A stretch of DNA of 8,910 bases, taken from contig DOVJ01000235.1 of NCBI GenBank assembly GCA_003520145.1, positions 1 through 8,910 on the forward strand, written 5' to 3'. Positions 1 to 5,729 of the stretch are shown here, in pieces. Below the pieces are notes generated by a model. That model searched no databases and was not told the DNA's origin. It was given only the letters and a program-made list of their open reading frames with translations. The first letter of the stretch is position 1; each line of letters starts with the position of its first letter. Both the position numbers and the translations under genes were made by a program. This DNA is from Eubacterium sp. GTDB lineage: Bacteria > Bacillota > Clostridia > Lachnospirales > Lachnospiraceae.

Positions 1-12
1 GAATCCGGTGCG

Positions 13-35
13 CAAGTCTCGCGGTGCGAGACTTG
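13..35 (+). other. perfect 10-bp stem-loop just upstream of the first gene's ribosome site
   Basis: The arms CAAGTCTCGC (13-22) and GCGAGACTTG (26-35) are exact reverse complements around a three-base loop, GGT. No T-run follows: the next bases are AATAA and then the GGAGG ribosome site at 41-45, so it does not look like an intrinsic terminator for this strand. It could be an mRNA-stabilising or processing hairpin, a protein-binding palindrome, or part of the 3' end of a gene lying outside the window. The structure is directly visible; its role is unknown. Confidence 0.6.
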
Positions 36-52
36 AATAAGGAGGAATTATC

Positions 53-958
53 TTGAAAACATCATTAGTAATTATGGCTGCCGGTATGGGCAGTAGATTT
101 GGCGGCGGTATTAAGCAGTTGGAGCCTATGGGTCCACATGGTGAGATCATCATGGATTATTCTATACATGACGCAATTGAAGCGGGATTTGACGAGGTCG
201 TTATTGTAACAAGACCTGATCTTTTAGATATACTTAAGGAAACTATCGGAAACAGACTTGAGAAGAAGGTGGCTGTCAAGTATGTATTCCAGAAGCTTGA
301 AGATATCCCTTCAAAGTACAGTGTGCCTGCTGACAGAAAGAAGCCATGGGGTACAGGTCAGGCTGTTCTTGCCTGCAAGGGCGTTATAGACAATCCTTTC
401 CTTGTTATCAACGCTGATGATTATTATGGCAAGAAGGCTTTCAGACTCATCCATGATTATCTTGTATCTGGTAAGAAGAGTGGTAAGGAATTTGATTTCT
501 GTATGGCTGGTTTCATACTTGGCAACACTCTTAGCGATAACGGTACTGTTACAAGAGGCGTATGTAAGGTTGATGATGATATGAACCTTGTTACTGTGAC
601 TGAGACTTCAGGTCTTATCAAGAACGGTGATGTTGCTTCTTCTGAAACTGGAGATGTCGCTTTGGATTCATATGTATCTATGAATATGTGGGGCTTTGAT
701 TCTAATTTCCTTGCTGAGCTTGAGAGAGGCTTTGATGAATTCCTTTCCGTATCATGCGAGGATGTAAAGAGCGAGTACCTTCTTCCTAAGGTTGTAGATG
801 CTCTTATTAAGTCGGGCAGAGCCTCAGTTAAGGTTCTTGAAACTGATGACAAATGGTTTGGCGTAACCTACAAAGAGGATAAGCCGGTAGTTGTAGAATC
901 TCTTGATAAGCTTATCAAGGCAGGTCTTTATCCTGAGAATCTTACAGGCAATAATTAA
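53..958 (+). CDS. sugar-phosphate nucleotidyltransferase family protein (NTP_transferase fold)
   Basis: This 301-residue protein matches the NTP_transferase family, cytoplasmic enzymes that join a sugar phosphate (or similar) to a nucleotide to make an activated precursor. The N-terminal Rossmann-like nucleotide site is clear: MAAGMGSRFGG at residues 8-18, with Lys21 just after. PWGTGQAV (98-105) resembles the base/sugar-binding loop, and NADDYYG (120-126) carries the acidic metal-binding pair. SMNMWGF (209-215) and KWFGVTYKED (267-276) are typical later strands. The TTG start is chosen because GGAGG (41-45) sits seven bases upstream and the N-terminal strand is complete. The first in-frame ATG is codon 8, inside that strand, with no ribosome site. 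The gene lies 11 bases before an LCP ligase and near cps-type genes, so a role in supplying a surface-glycan precursor is inferred. The exact substrate (glucose-1-P, another sugar, or a choline-like group) cannot be read from sequence. Confidence 0.85.
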   Translation: MKTSLVIMAAGMGSRFGGGIKQLEPMGPHGEIIMDYSIHDAIEAGFDEVVIVTRPDLLDILKETIGNRLEKKVAVKYVFQKLEDIPSKYSVPADRKKPWGTGQAVLACKGVIDNPFLVINADDYYGKKAFRLIHDYLVSGKKSGKEFDFCMAGFILGNTLSDNGTVTRGVCKVDDDMNLVTVTETSGLIKNGDVASSETGDVALDSYVSMNMWGFDSNFLAELERGFDEFLSVSCEDVKSEYLLPKVVDALIKSGRASVKVLETDDKWFGVTYKEDKPVVVESLDKLIKAGLYPENLTGNN

Positions 959-969
959 AGAGGCGTTAT

Positions 970-2595
970 ATGAGTGATGCTAAGAAAAAACAGAGACTTC
1001 CCTATGCGGGTTTGTGTCTTATTCTGTTGCAGCTTATTGCGACTATTGTGTCACTGGTGTTTGTTCTTAAGCTGAACATACTTCCTAAGAGATACCTTAC
1101 GATCTTCGTAACATTTTTGGTATTATCACTTGTGATCAATACTGTTTTGCAGTTTAGAAGAAAGCTTCATGTGCTCGGTAAAGTGTTCTCGGTAATCATG
1201 ATAGCTCTTTTGATAGCCGCTTGCTTCTATGAGTATCATACCTATAAGCTTCTGAATAAGATAACTGCACCTGTATATGATGAAGATGAGTATATTGTTG
1301 TTGTTTTGAAGGAAAGTAAGATAAGTGAAGTGTCACAGCTTCGCGATAAGAGCATAGCTATGTGCGATAAGCTCAACAACGAAGAAGCTTTGAAGCAGGT
1401 GAAGAAAGATATCGAGAAAGATTTGTCCCGAACTAATATCACCTATGTTATGTATGATGCCGTATCTTATCAGGTAGATGCACTTCTTAACAAGGAAGTG
1501 GACGCGATAGTCTATAATAAGTCATTCGCTGATATTATTAATGGTGCGCTTCCTGATTATGCAGATAAAGTAAGCGTTATAAAAGAGTACAAGGTTAAGG
1601 TACTTGTTGCGAGCGAGATACCTGTTCTTGAAAAGAAGACCACGGCTTCTACAGAACCTGCAACTTCTGATAGTACAGAGGCTACCAAGCCTGCTGAGGT
1701 AGAGACGTTCAACGATGATCTAGACAGGGAATCCAAGTATGTGTATGACCCTTCACGTGATCCGAATGCACCTGCGGGCGGAGGCTACATAGGCGGAGAT
1801 AATACGAAGGATAACTCTTCTAAGGGACCAATTACTAACAGAAGCTTTAACATACTTATTGCGGGTAACGATGCGTATGGCTCTTTGGCAGGACGTGGAA
1901 GACATGATGTAAACATACTCATGACAGTTAATCCTGTCACTAAGACGATACTTCTTACTAACACTCCTAGAGACTATTATGTTCCGATTCCTGGCGTAAC
2001 ATACTCTGGTATGAGAGATAAGCTCACACATGCAGGTATATACGGAGTGTGGTCGAGCGTTGCAACTATACAGAATGTATATAACGTGGATATAGACTAT
2101 TATATAAGGCTTAATTTTACGTCTTTCATCATGCTTGTTGATGCTATAGGCGGTGTTGATGTCTATTCGCCATATGATTTCTTAAGCTTTAAAAAGGGTA
2201 TGAATCATATCGCAACAGGCTCAAGAGCACTTTCATTTGCAAGAGAGCGTTATTCTTTTGGCGATGGTGATAATCAAAGAGGACGAAATCAGATGGCTCT
2301 TATAGAAGCTATTCTGAATAAGATACTTTCACCAGCAATCATAACAAACTATGCGCAGCTTGTGTCGACTATGTCAAATGCGATACAGACGAATCTTACT
2401 ATGGACGATATAACGAGTATAGCGCGTATGCAGATAGACAATCCTGCTTCATGGAATATAACATCGCAGGCAGTAACGGGATATGGTACTTACAGAGAGT
2501 GCTATTCTATGCCAGGCTGGAGTCTGTATGTTATGATTCCTAACCAGGAAGCTATAGATGGATGCCGTGCGAAGATAGAGTCTGTTTTGAGATGA
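970..2595 (+). CDS. LytR-CpsA-Psr (LCP) family glycan ligase with three N-terminal TM helices
   Basis: This 541-residue membrane enzyme should attach polyprenyl-linked glycopolymers (capsule, teichoic-acid-like) to peptidoglycan at the outer membrane face. Hydrophobic helices lie at about 12-35, 42-60 and 69-86, the three-helix topology known from pneumococcal Cps2A. An extracytoplasmic accessory region (about 105-217) includes a stretch reading like a solute-binding fold (VDALLNKEVDAIVYNKSFAD). A Thr/Ser/Glu/Pro-rich linker (about 222-245) and a Gly/Asn-rich spacer follow, then the LCP domain (about 292-540). Conserved catalytic and lipid-phosphate residues are visible: R311 and D313, NTPRD (331-335), DKLTHA (350-355), VDAIGG (390-395), R425, and D434/R437/R439/Q441. 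The AAAGAGG ribosome site lies six bases before the ATG. The 11-base gap from the nucleotidyltransferase suggests co-transcription. Two cysteines near the C terminus (C511, C532) could form a disulfide. The ligase assignment is strong; the polymer is unknown. Confidence 0.92.
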   Translation: MSDAKKKQRLPYAGLCLILLQLIATIVSLVFVLKLNILPKRYLTIFVTFLVLSLVINTVLQFRRKLHVLGKVFSVIMIALLIAACFYEYHTYKLLNKITAPVYDEDEYIVVVLKESKISEVSQLRDKSIAMCDKLNNEEALKQVKKDIEKDLSRTNITYVMYDAVSYQVDALLNKEVDAIVYNKSFADIINGALPDYADKVSVIKEYKVKVLVASEIPVLEKKTTASTEPATSDSTEATKPAEVETFNDDLDRESKYVYDPSRDPNAPAGGGYIGGDNTKDNSSKGPITNRSFNILIAGNDAYGSLAGRGRHDVNILMTVNPVTKTILLTNTPRDYYVPIPGVTYSGMRDKLTHAGIYGVWSSVATIQNVYNVDIDYYIRLNFTSFIMLVDAIGGVDVYSPYDFLSFKKGMNHIATGSRALSFARERYSFGDGDNQRGRNQMALIEAILNKILSPAIITNYAQLVSTMSNAIQTNLTMDDITSIARMQIDNPASWNITSQAVTGYGTYRECYSMPGWSLYVMIPNQEAIDGCRAKIESVLR

Positions 2596-2606
2596 TGGAA
2601 TTATGC

Positions 2607-2635
2607 TTGAATTATATGATTGTGTGTGCTATAAT
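2607..2635 (+). promoter_or_regulatory. sigma-A-type promoter with extended -10 for the cpsBCD unit
   Basis: TTGAAT (2607-2612) and a perfect TATAAT (2630-2635) are separated by 17 bp, and TGC directly before the -10 makes it an extended -10. Transcription would start near 2642, giving a leader of about 33 bases with GGAGG at 2665-2669 before the cpsB ATG. It begins 12 bases after the LCP gene's stop and so gives the phosphatase/modulator/kinase genes their own start. Assigned by eye from consensus. Confidence 0.75.
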
Positions 2636-2674
2636 ATATAAGGTTAAGTTGTTATACAGAATACGGAGGCTTGT

Positions 2675-3400
2675 ATGGATCTTATAGATATGCACAATCA
2701 TATACTTCCCGCTGTCGATGACGGCTCTAAGAGCCTTGAGATGTCGCTTGCCATGGTTAAGTGCGCGATATCGGAGGGCATACATACGCTTATTATGACA
2801 CCGCATTATCATCCTCATAAGGGAACTCATGATCTTGGTGTGTGGCAGGAACGCTATTCTATGTTAAGAAGAGCGGTTATGGAGCAGAATCTGGATGTTC
2901 AGCTTTATATGGGCTGTGAGGTATTTTTCGAATATGATGTTCCTAAGCTCATAGAAGAAGGCAGGATCCCGACTATGGTCCAGAGCAGATATGTTCTTGT
3001 GGAATTCGATTTTGACGCTGAATATGATACTATAAGAAGCGGACTTATGGACATACTTGATATGGAACTCGTTCCTATATTTGCTCATGTGGAGCGGTTT
3101 GAGGCAATCTTCGGACATGCAGACAGAGTTCGTGATCTTAGGGATATGGGTATCCTCATACAGTTGAATTCGGACGATGTTGTTGGCGAAGCCGGACTTC
3201 GTATGAAGTACTTCTGCAAGAAACTTCTTAAGAGAGGCTATGTGGATTTTATAGGTACTGATGCTCACAGAGATATCGGCAGAGCGCCACTTATGAAGAA
3301 TTGCTATAATTATGTGGTTAAGAAGTGCGGCGAAGAATATGCTAATCTTATTATGCATGACAACGCGATGCATATTATCAATAACGAAGAGATAGAATAA
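2675..3400 (+). CDS. cpsB: CpsB/Wzb-type PHP-family protein-tyrosine phosphatase
   Basis: This 241-residue protein belongs to the CpsB/YwqE family of manganese-dependent tyrosine phosphatases with a PHP fold, which in Gram-positives dephosphorylate the cognate CpsD kinase. Metal-site motifs appear in the expected order: DMHNHILPAVDDG (5-17), TPHYH (42-46), GCE (80-82), AHVER (137-141) and GTDAHR (194-199). The length matches the family (about 240-255) and no signal peptide is present, consistent with a cytoplasmic enzyme. GGAGG lies five bases before the ATG, and the gene has its own promoter just upstream. It is followed after 22 bases by the modulator and then the kinase, so its likely substrate is the tyrosine-rich tail of that kinase. 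The usual Q-x-N-A/S-x-S-L motif reads IQLNSDDVVG (162-171), a mild variant. No key residue is missing. Confidence 0.92.
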   Translation: MDLIDMHNHILPAVDDGSKSLEMSLAMVKCAISEGIHTLIMTPHYHPHKGTHDLGVWQERYSMLRRAVMEQNLDVQLYMGCEVFFEYDVPKLIEEGRIPTMVQSRYVLVEFDFDAEYDTIRSGLMDILDMELVPIFAHVERFEAIFGHADRVRDLRDMGILIQLNSDDVVGEAGLRMKYFCKKLLKRGYVDFIGTDAHRDIGRAPLMKNCYNYVVKKCGEEYANLIMHDNAMHIINNEEIE

Positions 3401-3422
3401 CAGACAGGAGAATTATTTTTTT

Positions 3423-4187
3423 ATGAACGAGAAGGATAAAGAGATAGAGATCGACCTTAGGGTTATACTGGGGCTTCTCTGGGAGAATGTTTTGATAATC
3501 ATCATATCGATGATATTCTGCGGAGCATTGACATTCCTCATAACTAAGTTCTTTATGACGCCAATGTACTCGTCGACTACTAGTATGACAGTTCAGAGTA
3601 ATGAGAACAACAACAATAATGGCAATGTATCCGTAGGTGATGTGCAGGTTGCTACCATGCTTATCAACGACTACATGGAGATTGTTAAGTCTAAGAGTGT
3701 ATTAAGAGCTGTTATAGATGAACTTGATCTTAATATGTCAGCAAGTCAGTTAAGCAAGAGGGTTGCCGTTTCGACACCGAACAATTCGCGAATTCTTAAG
3801 ATTACAGCTACTGATGAGAATCCTATAACTGCTAAGAAGATAGCAGATGCTATAGCTAAGTATTCAGGTCAGTTTATCTATGAGAAGATGAATACCAAGA
3901 AGGTTAGCGTTATCGATGAAGCTGAAGTTGCTACTTCACCATCTTCTCCAAGAGTTGTACGTAATGTAGCTATAGGCGTTATCCTTGGTATGATCGTTCC
4001 GATAGCTGTTATCGTGCTTATGTTTATCTTCGATGATACGATCAAGGATAAAGAAGATGTTGAGAAGTATATCGGTTTACCTGTTCTTGCAGCTATTCCA
4101 TATACAGATAAGATGGATGATTCTATTGAAACTAGAGCTAGAAAGAAAGTGAGCGAGCGTCGTGATAAGAGTAAAGATAGAAAATAG
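3423..4187 (+). CDS. cpsC: CpsC/Wzz-type polysaccharide chain-length modulator, activator of the tyrosine kinase
   Basis: This 254-residue Wzz-domain membrane protein is expected to set polymer length and to activate the CpsD kinase. Two TM helices bracket an outer loop: about 21-44 and about 181-203. A proline-rich motif, SPSSPRVVRN (172-181), precedes the second helix as is usual in the family, and FDDTIKDKEDVEKYIGLPVL follows it. The cytosolic C-terminal tail ends in a strongly basic stretch (RARKKVSERRDKSKDRK). An Asn-rich stretch (NENNNNNGN, 60-68) in the outer loop is probably a flexible insert. The AGGAG site (3406-3410) is 12 bases from the ATG across an AT-rich spacer, longer than for neighbouring genes, which may lower initiation. 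There is no fused kinase domain; the kinase is the next gene, overlapping by 26 bases, as expected for Firmicute CpsC/CpsD pairs. Confidence 0.92.
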   Translation: MNEKDKEIEIDLRVILGLLWENVLIIIISMIFCGALTFLITKFFMTPMYSSTTSMTVQSNENNNNNGNVSVGDVQVATMLINDYMEIVKSKSVLRAVIDELDLNMSASQLSKRVAVSTPNNSRILKITATDENPITAKKIADAIAKYSGQFIYEKMNTKKVSVIDEAEVATSPSSPRVVRNVAIGVILGMIVPIAVIVLMFIFDDTIKDKEDVEKYIGLPVLAAIPYTDKMDDSIETRARKKVSERRDKSKDRK

Positions 4188-4920
4188 TGCCAGTGGTGAT
4201 TATAGAAGTGACGAGGCGATGAAGGAACTGAGAACTAACGTTCTTTTCTCAGGTTCAGAGAATAAGGTTATTGCTTTTTCGAGCTGTTATCCTAACGAGG
4301 GTAAGTCGACTGTTGCGCTTAACTTTGCACTTTCGATGGCTCAGGATGGTAAGAAGGTTCTCTTTATAGATGCCGACCTTAGAAAGTCTGTTATTGTTGG
4401 TCGTTATAAGCTTGCAAGAGACTATAAGGGCTTGTCACATTTTCTTTCAGGTATGTCAACCTTTGATGAAGTTATATATGGAGTAGAGAATTCTTCTCTT
4501 CATGTGGTATTTGCGGGTCCTGTTCCTCCGAATCCTGCCGAGCTCCTTGGTAATAAGTACTTTGAGACACTTATAAAGCAGCTTCGCAACGTATATGATT
4601 ATGTCATAATCGATACACCTCCTATGGAAGCCGTTGTAGATGCGCTTATCATAGCAAGAAAGTGCGATTCTGTTGTATTAGTTACATCAGTTGCTAGTAC
4701 AAGTTATAAGATTGTCAACAACGTTAAGGAAAGTTTCGAGAGAAACCAGATCAAGATACTTGGTATAGTACTTAACAAGGTTCCTATTGACAAGAAGGGT
4801 TATGGCTATTATAAGTATGGCAAGTATGGTAGATATAGTCGTTACGGAGGATATGGCAAGTACGGAAAGTATGAGAAGTATGCACCTTATGGTGATGCTG
4901 CAGATGTAATTGAAAAATAA
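4162..4920 (+). CDS. cpsD: CpsD/Wze-type bacterial tyrosine kinase with a Tyr-every-third-residue tail
   Basis: This 252-residue cytoplasmic BY-kinase is expected to phosphorylate tyrosines in its own C-terminal tail, in a cycle with the CpsB phosphatase that controls polysaccharide export. SDEAMKELRTNV (16-27) matches the family's oligomer-interface region. Walker A is YPNEGKST (43-50), Walker A' is VLFIDADLRKS (66-76) and Walker B is VIIDTPP (148-154). The tail (214-243) has 12 tyrosines, ten at perfect three-residue spacing (216, 219 and so on to 243). The GTG start at 4162 is chosen because it is upstream of the conserved N-terminal motif and overlaps cpsC by 26 bases; the ribosome site is weak (AAGTGAG-like), so translation is probably coupled to cpsC. 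The next candidate, the ATG at codon 20, would cut the family N terminus. No intrinsic terminator follows the stop. Confidence 0.92.
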   Translation: MIRVKIENSASGDYRSDEAMKELRTNVLFSGSENKVIAFSSCYPNEGKSTVALNFALSMAQDGKKVLFIDADLRKSVIVGRYKLARDYKGLSHFLSGMSTFDEVIYGVENSSLHVVFAGPVPPNPAELLGNKYFETLIKQLRNVYDYVIIDTPPMEAVVDALIIARKCDSVVLVTSVASTSYKIVNNVKESFERNQIKILGIVLNKVPIDKKGYGYYKYGKYGRYSRYGGYGKYGKYEKYAPYGDAADVIEK

Positions 4921-4924
4921 TCGG

Positions 4925-4939
4925 TTTTTTTCAAAAAAA
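4925..4939 (+). promoter_or_regulatory. T7-C-A7 tract, candidate UP element for the tRNA promoter
   Basis: TTTTTTTCAAAAAAA is a perfect A/T palindrome that ends three bases before the -35 box of the tRNA promoter. A-tracts in this position commonly raise stable-RNA promoter strength by contacting the RNA polymerase alpha subunit. It lies just after the cpsD stop but has no GC stem, so it is unlikely to be an efficient terminator. The role is inferred from position. Confidence 0.45.
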
Positions 4940-4942
4940 GTG

Positions 4943-4971
4943 TTGACAGAGGCTATGTATCGTGATATACT
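4943..4971 (+). promoter_or_regulatory. strong sigma-A-type promoter for the tRNA-Gly pair
   Basis: A perfect TTGACA (4943-4948) and TATACT (4966-4971) are 17 bp apart, so RNA would begin near 4978, about 38 bases before the first tRNA. The -10 is covered by an inverted repeat, GTGATA-TAC-TATCAC (4962-4976). The leader contains a short hairpin, AGAAG (4988-4992) with CTTCT (5000-5004), which could be part of the 5' sequence removed during tRNA maturation. Confidence 0.8.
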
Positions 4972-5015
4972 ATCACTTGTGTGACGAAGAAGGGTACGTC
5001 TTCTGTCAACGATAT

Positions 5016-5087
5016 GCGCGAGTGGCTCAGCGGTGGAGCATCTCCTTGCCAAGGAGAGGGTCGCGGGTTCGATTCCCGTCTCGCGCT
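5016..5087 (+). tRNA. tRNA-Gly (anticodon GCC), copy 1
   Basis: A complete cloverleaf can be drawn. The acceptor stem GCGCGAG (5016-5022) pairs perfectly with CTCGCGC (5080-5086). The D-stem is GCTC/GAGC, the anticodon stem TCTCC/GGAGA, the anticodon loop TTGCCAA with GCC at 5048-5050, the variable loop five bases, and the T-stem GCGGG/CCCGT around TTCGATT. The discriminator is T5087 and CCA is not encoded, so the 3' end must be completed enzymatically. It reads the glycine codons GGC and GGU. Confidence 0.97.
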
Positions 5088-5114
5088 CTTACAATCTATA
5101 ATTCTTGTTTATTT

Positions 5115-5186
5115 GCGCGAGTGGCTCAGCGGTGGAGCATCTCCTTGCCAAGGAGAGGGTCGCGGGTTCGATTCCCGTCTCGCGCT
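5115..5186 (+). tRNA. tRNA-Gly (anticodon GCC), copy 2, identical to copy 1
   Basis: All 72 bases match copy 1, offset by 99 bases; the 27-base spacer (5088-5114) is AT-rich and shows no promoter, so both copies probably come from one precursor. The anticodon GCC lies at 5147-5149. CCA is again not encoded. The gene ends directly in a T-run (5186-5192). Exact identity points to a recent tandem duplication or ongoing gene conversion. Confidence 0.97.
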
Positions 5187-5192
5187 TTTTTT
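5186..5192 (+). terminator. T7 run at the 3' end of the tRNA pair, probable transcription stop
   Basis: Seven Ts directly follow the GC-rich CTCGCGC strand of the second tRNA's acceptor stem; copy 1 lacks such a run (CTT then A). The tRNA's own structured 3' half could act as the upstream stem of an intrinsic terminator. A fresh promoter begins five bases later, consistent with transcription ending here. The T-run is visible; termination is inferred. Confidence 0.4.
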
Positions 5193-5196
5193 GTGC

Positions 5197-5225
5197 TTGA
5201 AAATCGATGCGAATATATGTATACT
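5197..5225 (+). promoter_or_regulatory. sigma-A-type promoter for the vanZ-like/pyr operon
   Basis: TTGAAA (5197-5202) and TATACT (5220-5225) are 17 bp apart. RNA would start near 5232, leaving a leader of about 27 bases before the ATG at 5259. That leader is too short to hold the terminator/anti-terminator pair of a PyrR attenuator, so the classic PyrR mechanism is not apparent here. The -10 box overlaps the upstream in-frame ATG (5217), which argues against that ATG as the start of the next gene. Confidence 0.7.
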
Positions 5226-5246
5226 AGAATTGTTGAAACTACATAC

Positions 5247-5252
5247 AAAGGA
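5247..5252 (+). promoter_or_regulatory. ribosome binding site that fixes the vanZ-like start
   Basis: AAAGGA is six bases upstream of the ATG at 5259. The open frame continues upstream through both tRNA genes, and another in-frame ATG exists at 5217, but that one has no ribosome site and lies at the promoter's -10 box. This site therefore supports the 156-residue product. Confidence 0.65.
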
Positions 5253-5258
5253 TTTAAG

Positions 5259-5729
5259 ATGAGTAGATGTAAGAAGATTATTTCGATCTCATTTGTGTTA
5301 TATATAGCTTTCCTTGTTGTTATTCTCTTCATGGATCATGTGTTCTTGAGAGATGTCCGACTGGAGGGTGTATATCATGGGATCAATACAAAGCCTTTTT
5401 CAGAGATCAGCAGATATCTGAATGCATATAGAGATGGAACTATTAACAGGTTATATGTTATTGCCAATTTGCTTGGTAACTTTATCTTATTTATGCCGCT
5501 TGTGTGGTATCTTGAATACTTCTTTAGCCCTTTTAGGAATGCTATCGTGTGTATATGTGTATGTTGCGGTATAAGCATACTTGTTGAGTGCGCACAGTTC
5601 TATACGAGTACAGGAAGTCTTGATATAGATGATATCATACTCAATACTGCCGGTTGTGTGACAGCATATATCATAGCTTATGTGTATATCATAAGGAGAA
5701 AGCATAGAAAAGAGGAGGAGAATTCATGA
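5259..5729 (+). CDS. VanZ-like family membrane protein
   Basis: This 156-residue integral membrane protein has four likely helices (about 7-26, 64-85, 92-112, 128-146), a short outer loop after the first, and a basic, charged C-terminal tail (RRKHRKEEENS). Family landmarks are present: NLLGNFILFMPL (70-81), ECAQF (110-114) and GSLDIDDIILNTAG (119-132), matching the VanZ-like pattern N-x-x-LFxP, E-x-x-Q and S-x-DxDDxxxNTxG. VanZ gives low-level teicoplanin resistance in enterococci; most homologues, including this one, have no known function. The stop overlaps the pyrC start (ATGA), so it is translationally coupled to pyrimidine genes and leads their operon, an odd position for a VanZ-like protein. 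The start at 5259 rests on the AAAGGA site and promoter position. No resistance role should be assumed. Confidence 0.85.
   Translation: MSRCKKIISISFVLYIAFLVVILFMDHVFLRDVRLEGVYHGINTKPFSEISRYLNAYRDGTINRLYVIANLLGNFILFMPLVWYLEYFFSPFRNAIVCICVCCGISILVECAQFYTSTGSLDIDDIILNTAGCVTAYIIAYVYIIRRKHRKEEENS

Noticed and set aside
1..17. GAATCCGG at the window edge resembles the end of a tRNA T-arm
   Set aside because: The acceptor 3' strand would be GCGCAAG, requiring a tRNA starting CTTGCGC with discriminator T, which is not typical; the following bases form a separate hairpin.
1..40. Possible 3' end of an upstream gene (frame 2 ends in TAA at 38-40, giving ...NPVRKSRGARLE)
   Set aside because: Only about 12 codons are visible, all three frames stay open over this span, the stretch is GC-richer than neighbouring genes, and it lies in a perfect hairpin. 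It cannot be told from non-coding leader.
4925..4939. T7-C-A7 palindrome as an intrinsic terminator for the cps unit
   Set aside because: The stem would be only A-U pairs with almost no loop and no trailing T-run; position suits an A-tract promoter element better.
4962..5258. Open frame running from 4962 through both tRNAs into the vanZ-like gene
   Set aside because: It is the upstream extension of a real gene through two structured tRNA genes. The repeated RVAQRWSISLPRRGSRVRF peptide is just translated tRNA. The real start is 5259.
4981..5262. 93-codon open frame containing a duplicated WLSGGASPCQGEGRGFDSR peptide
   Set aside because: The repeat is the second-frame translation of the two tRNA-Gly copies, a common false protein in databases.
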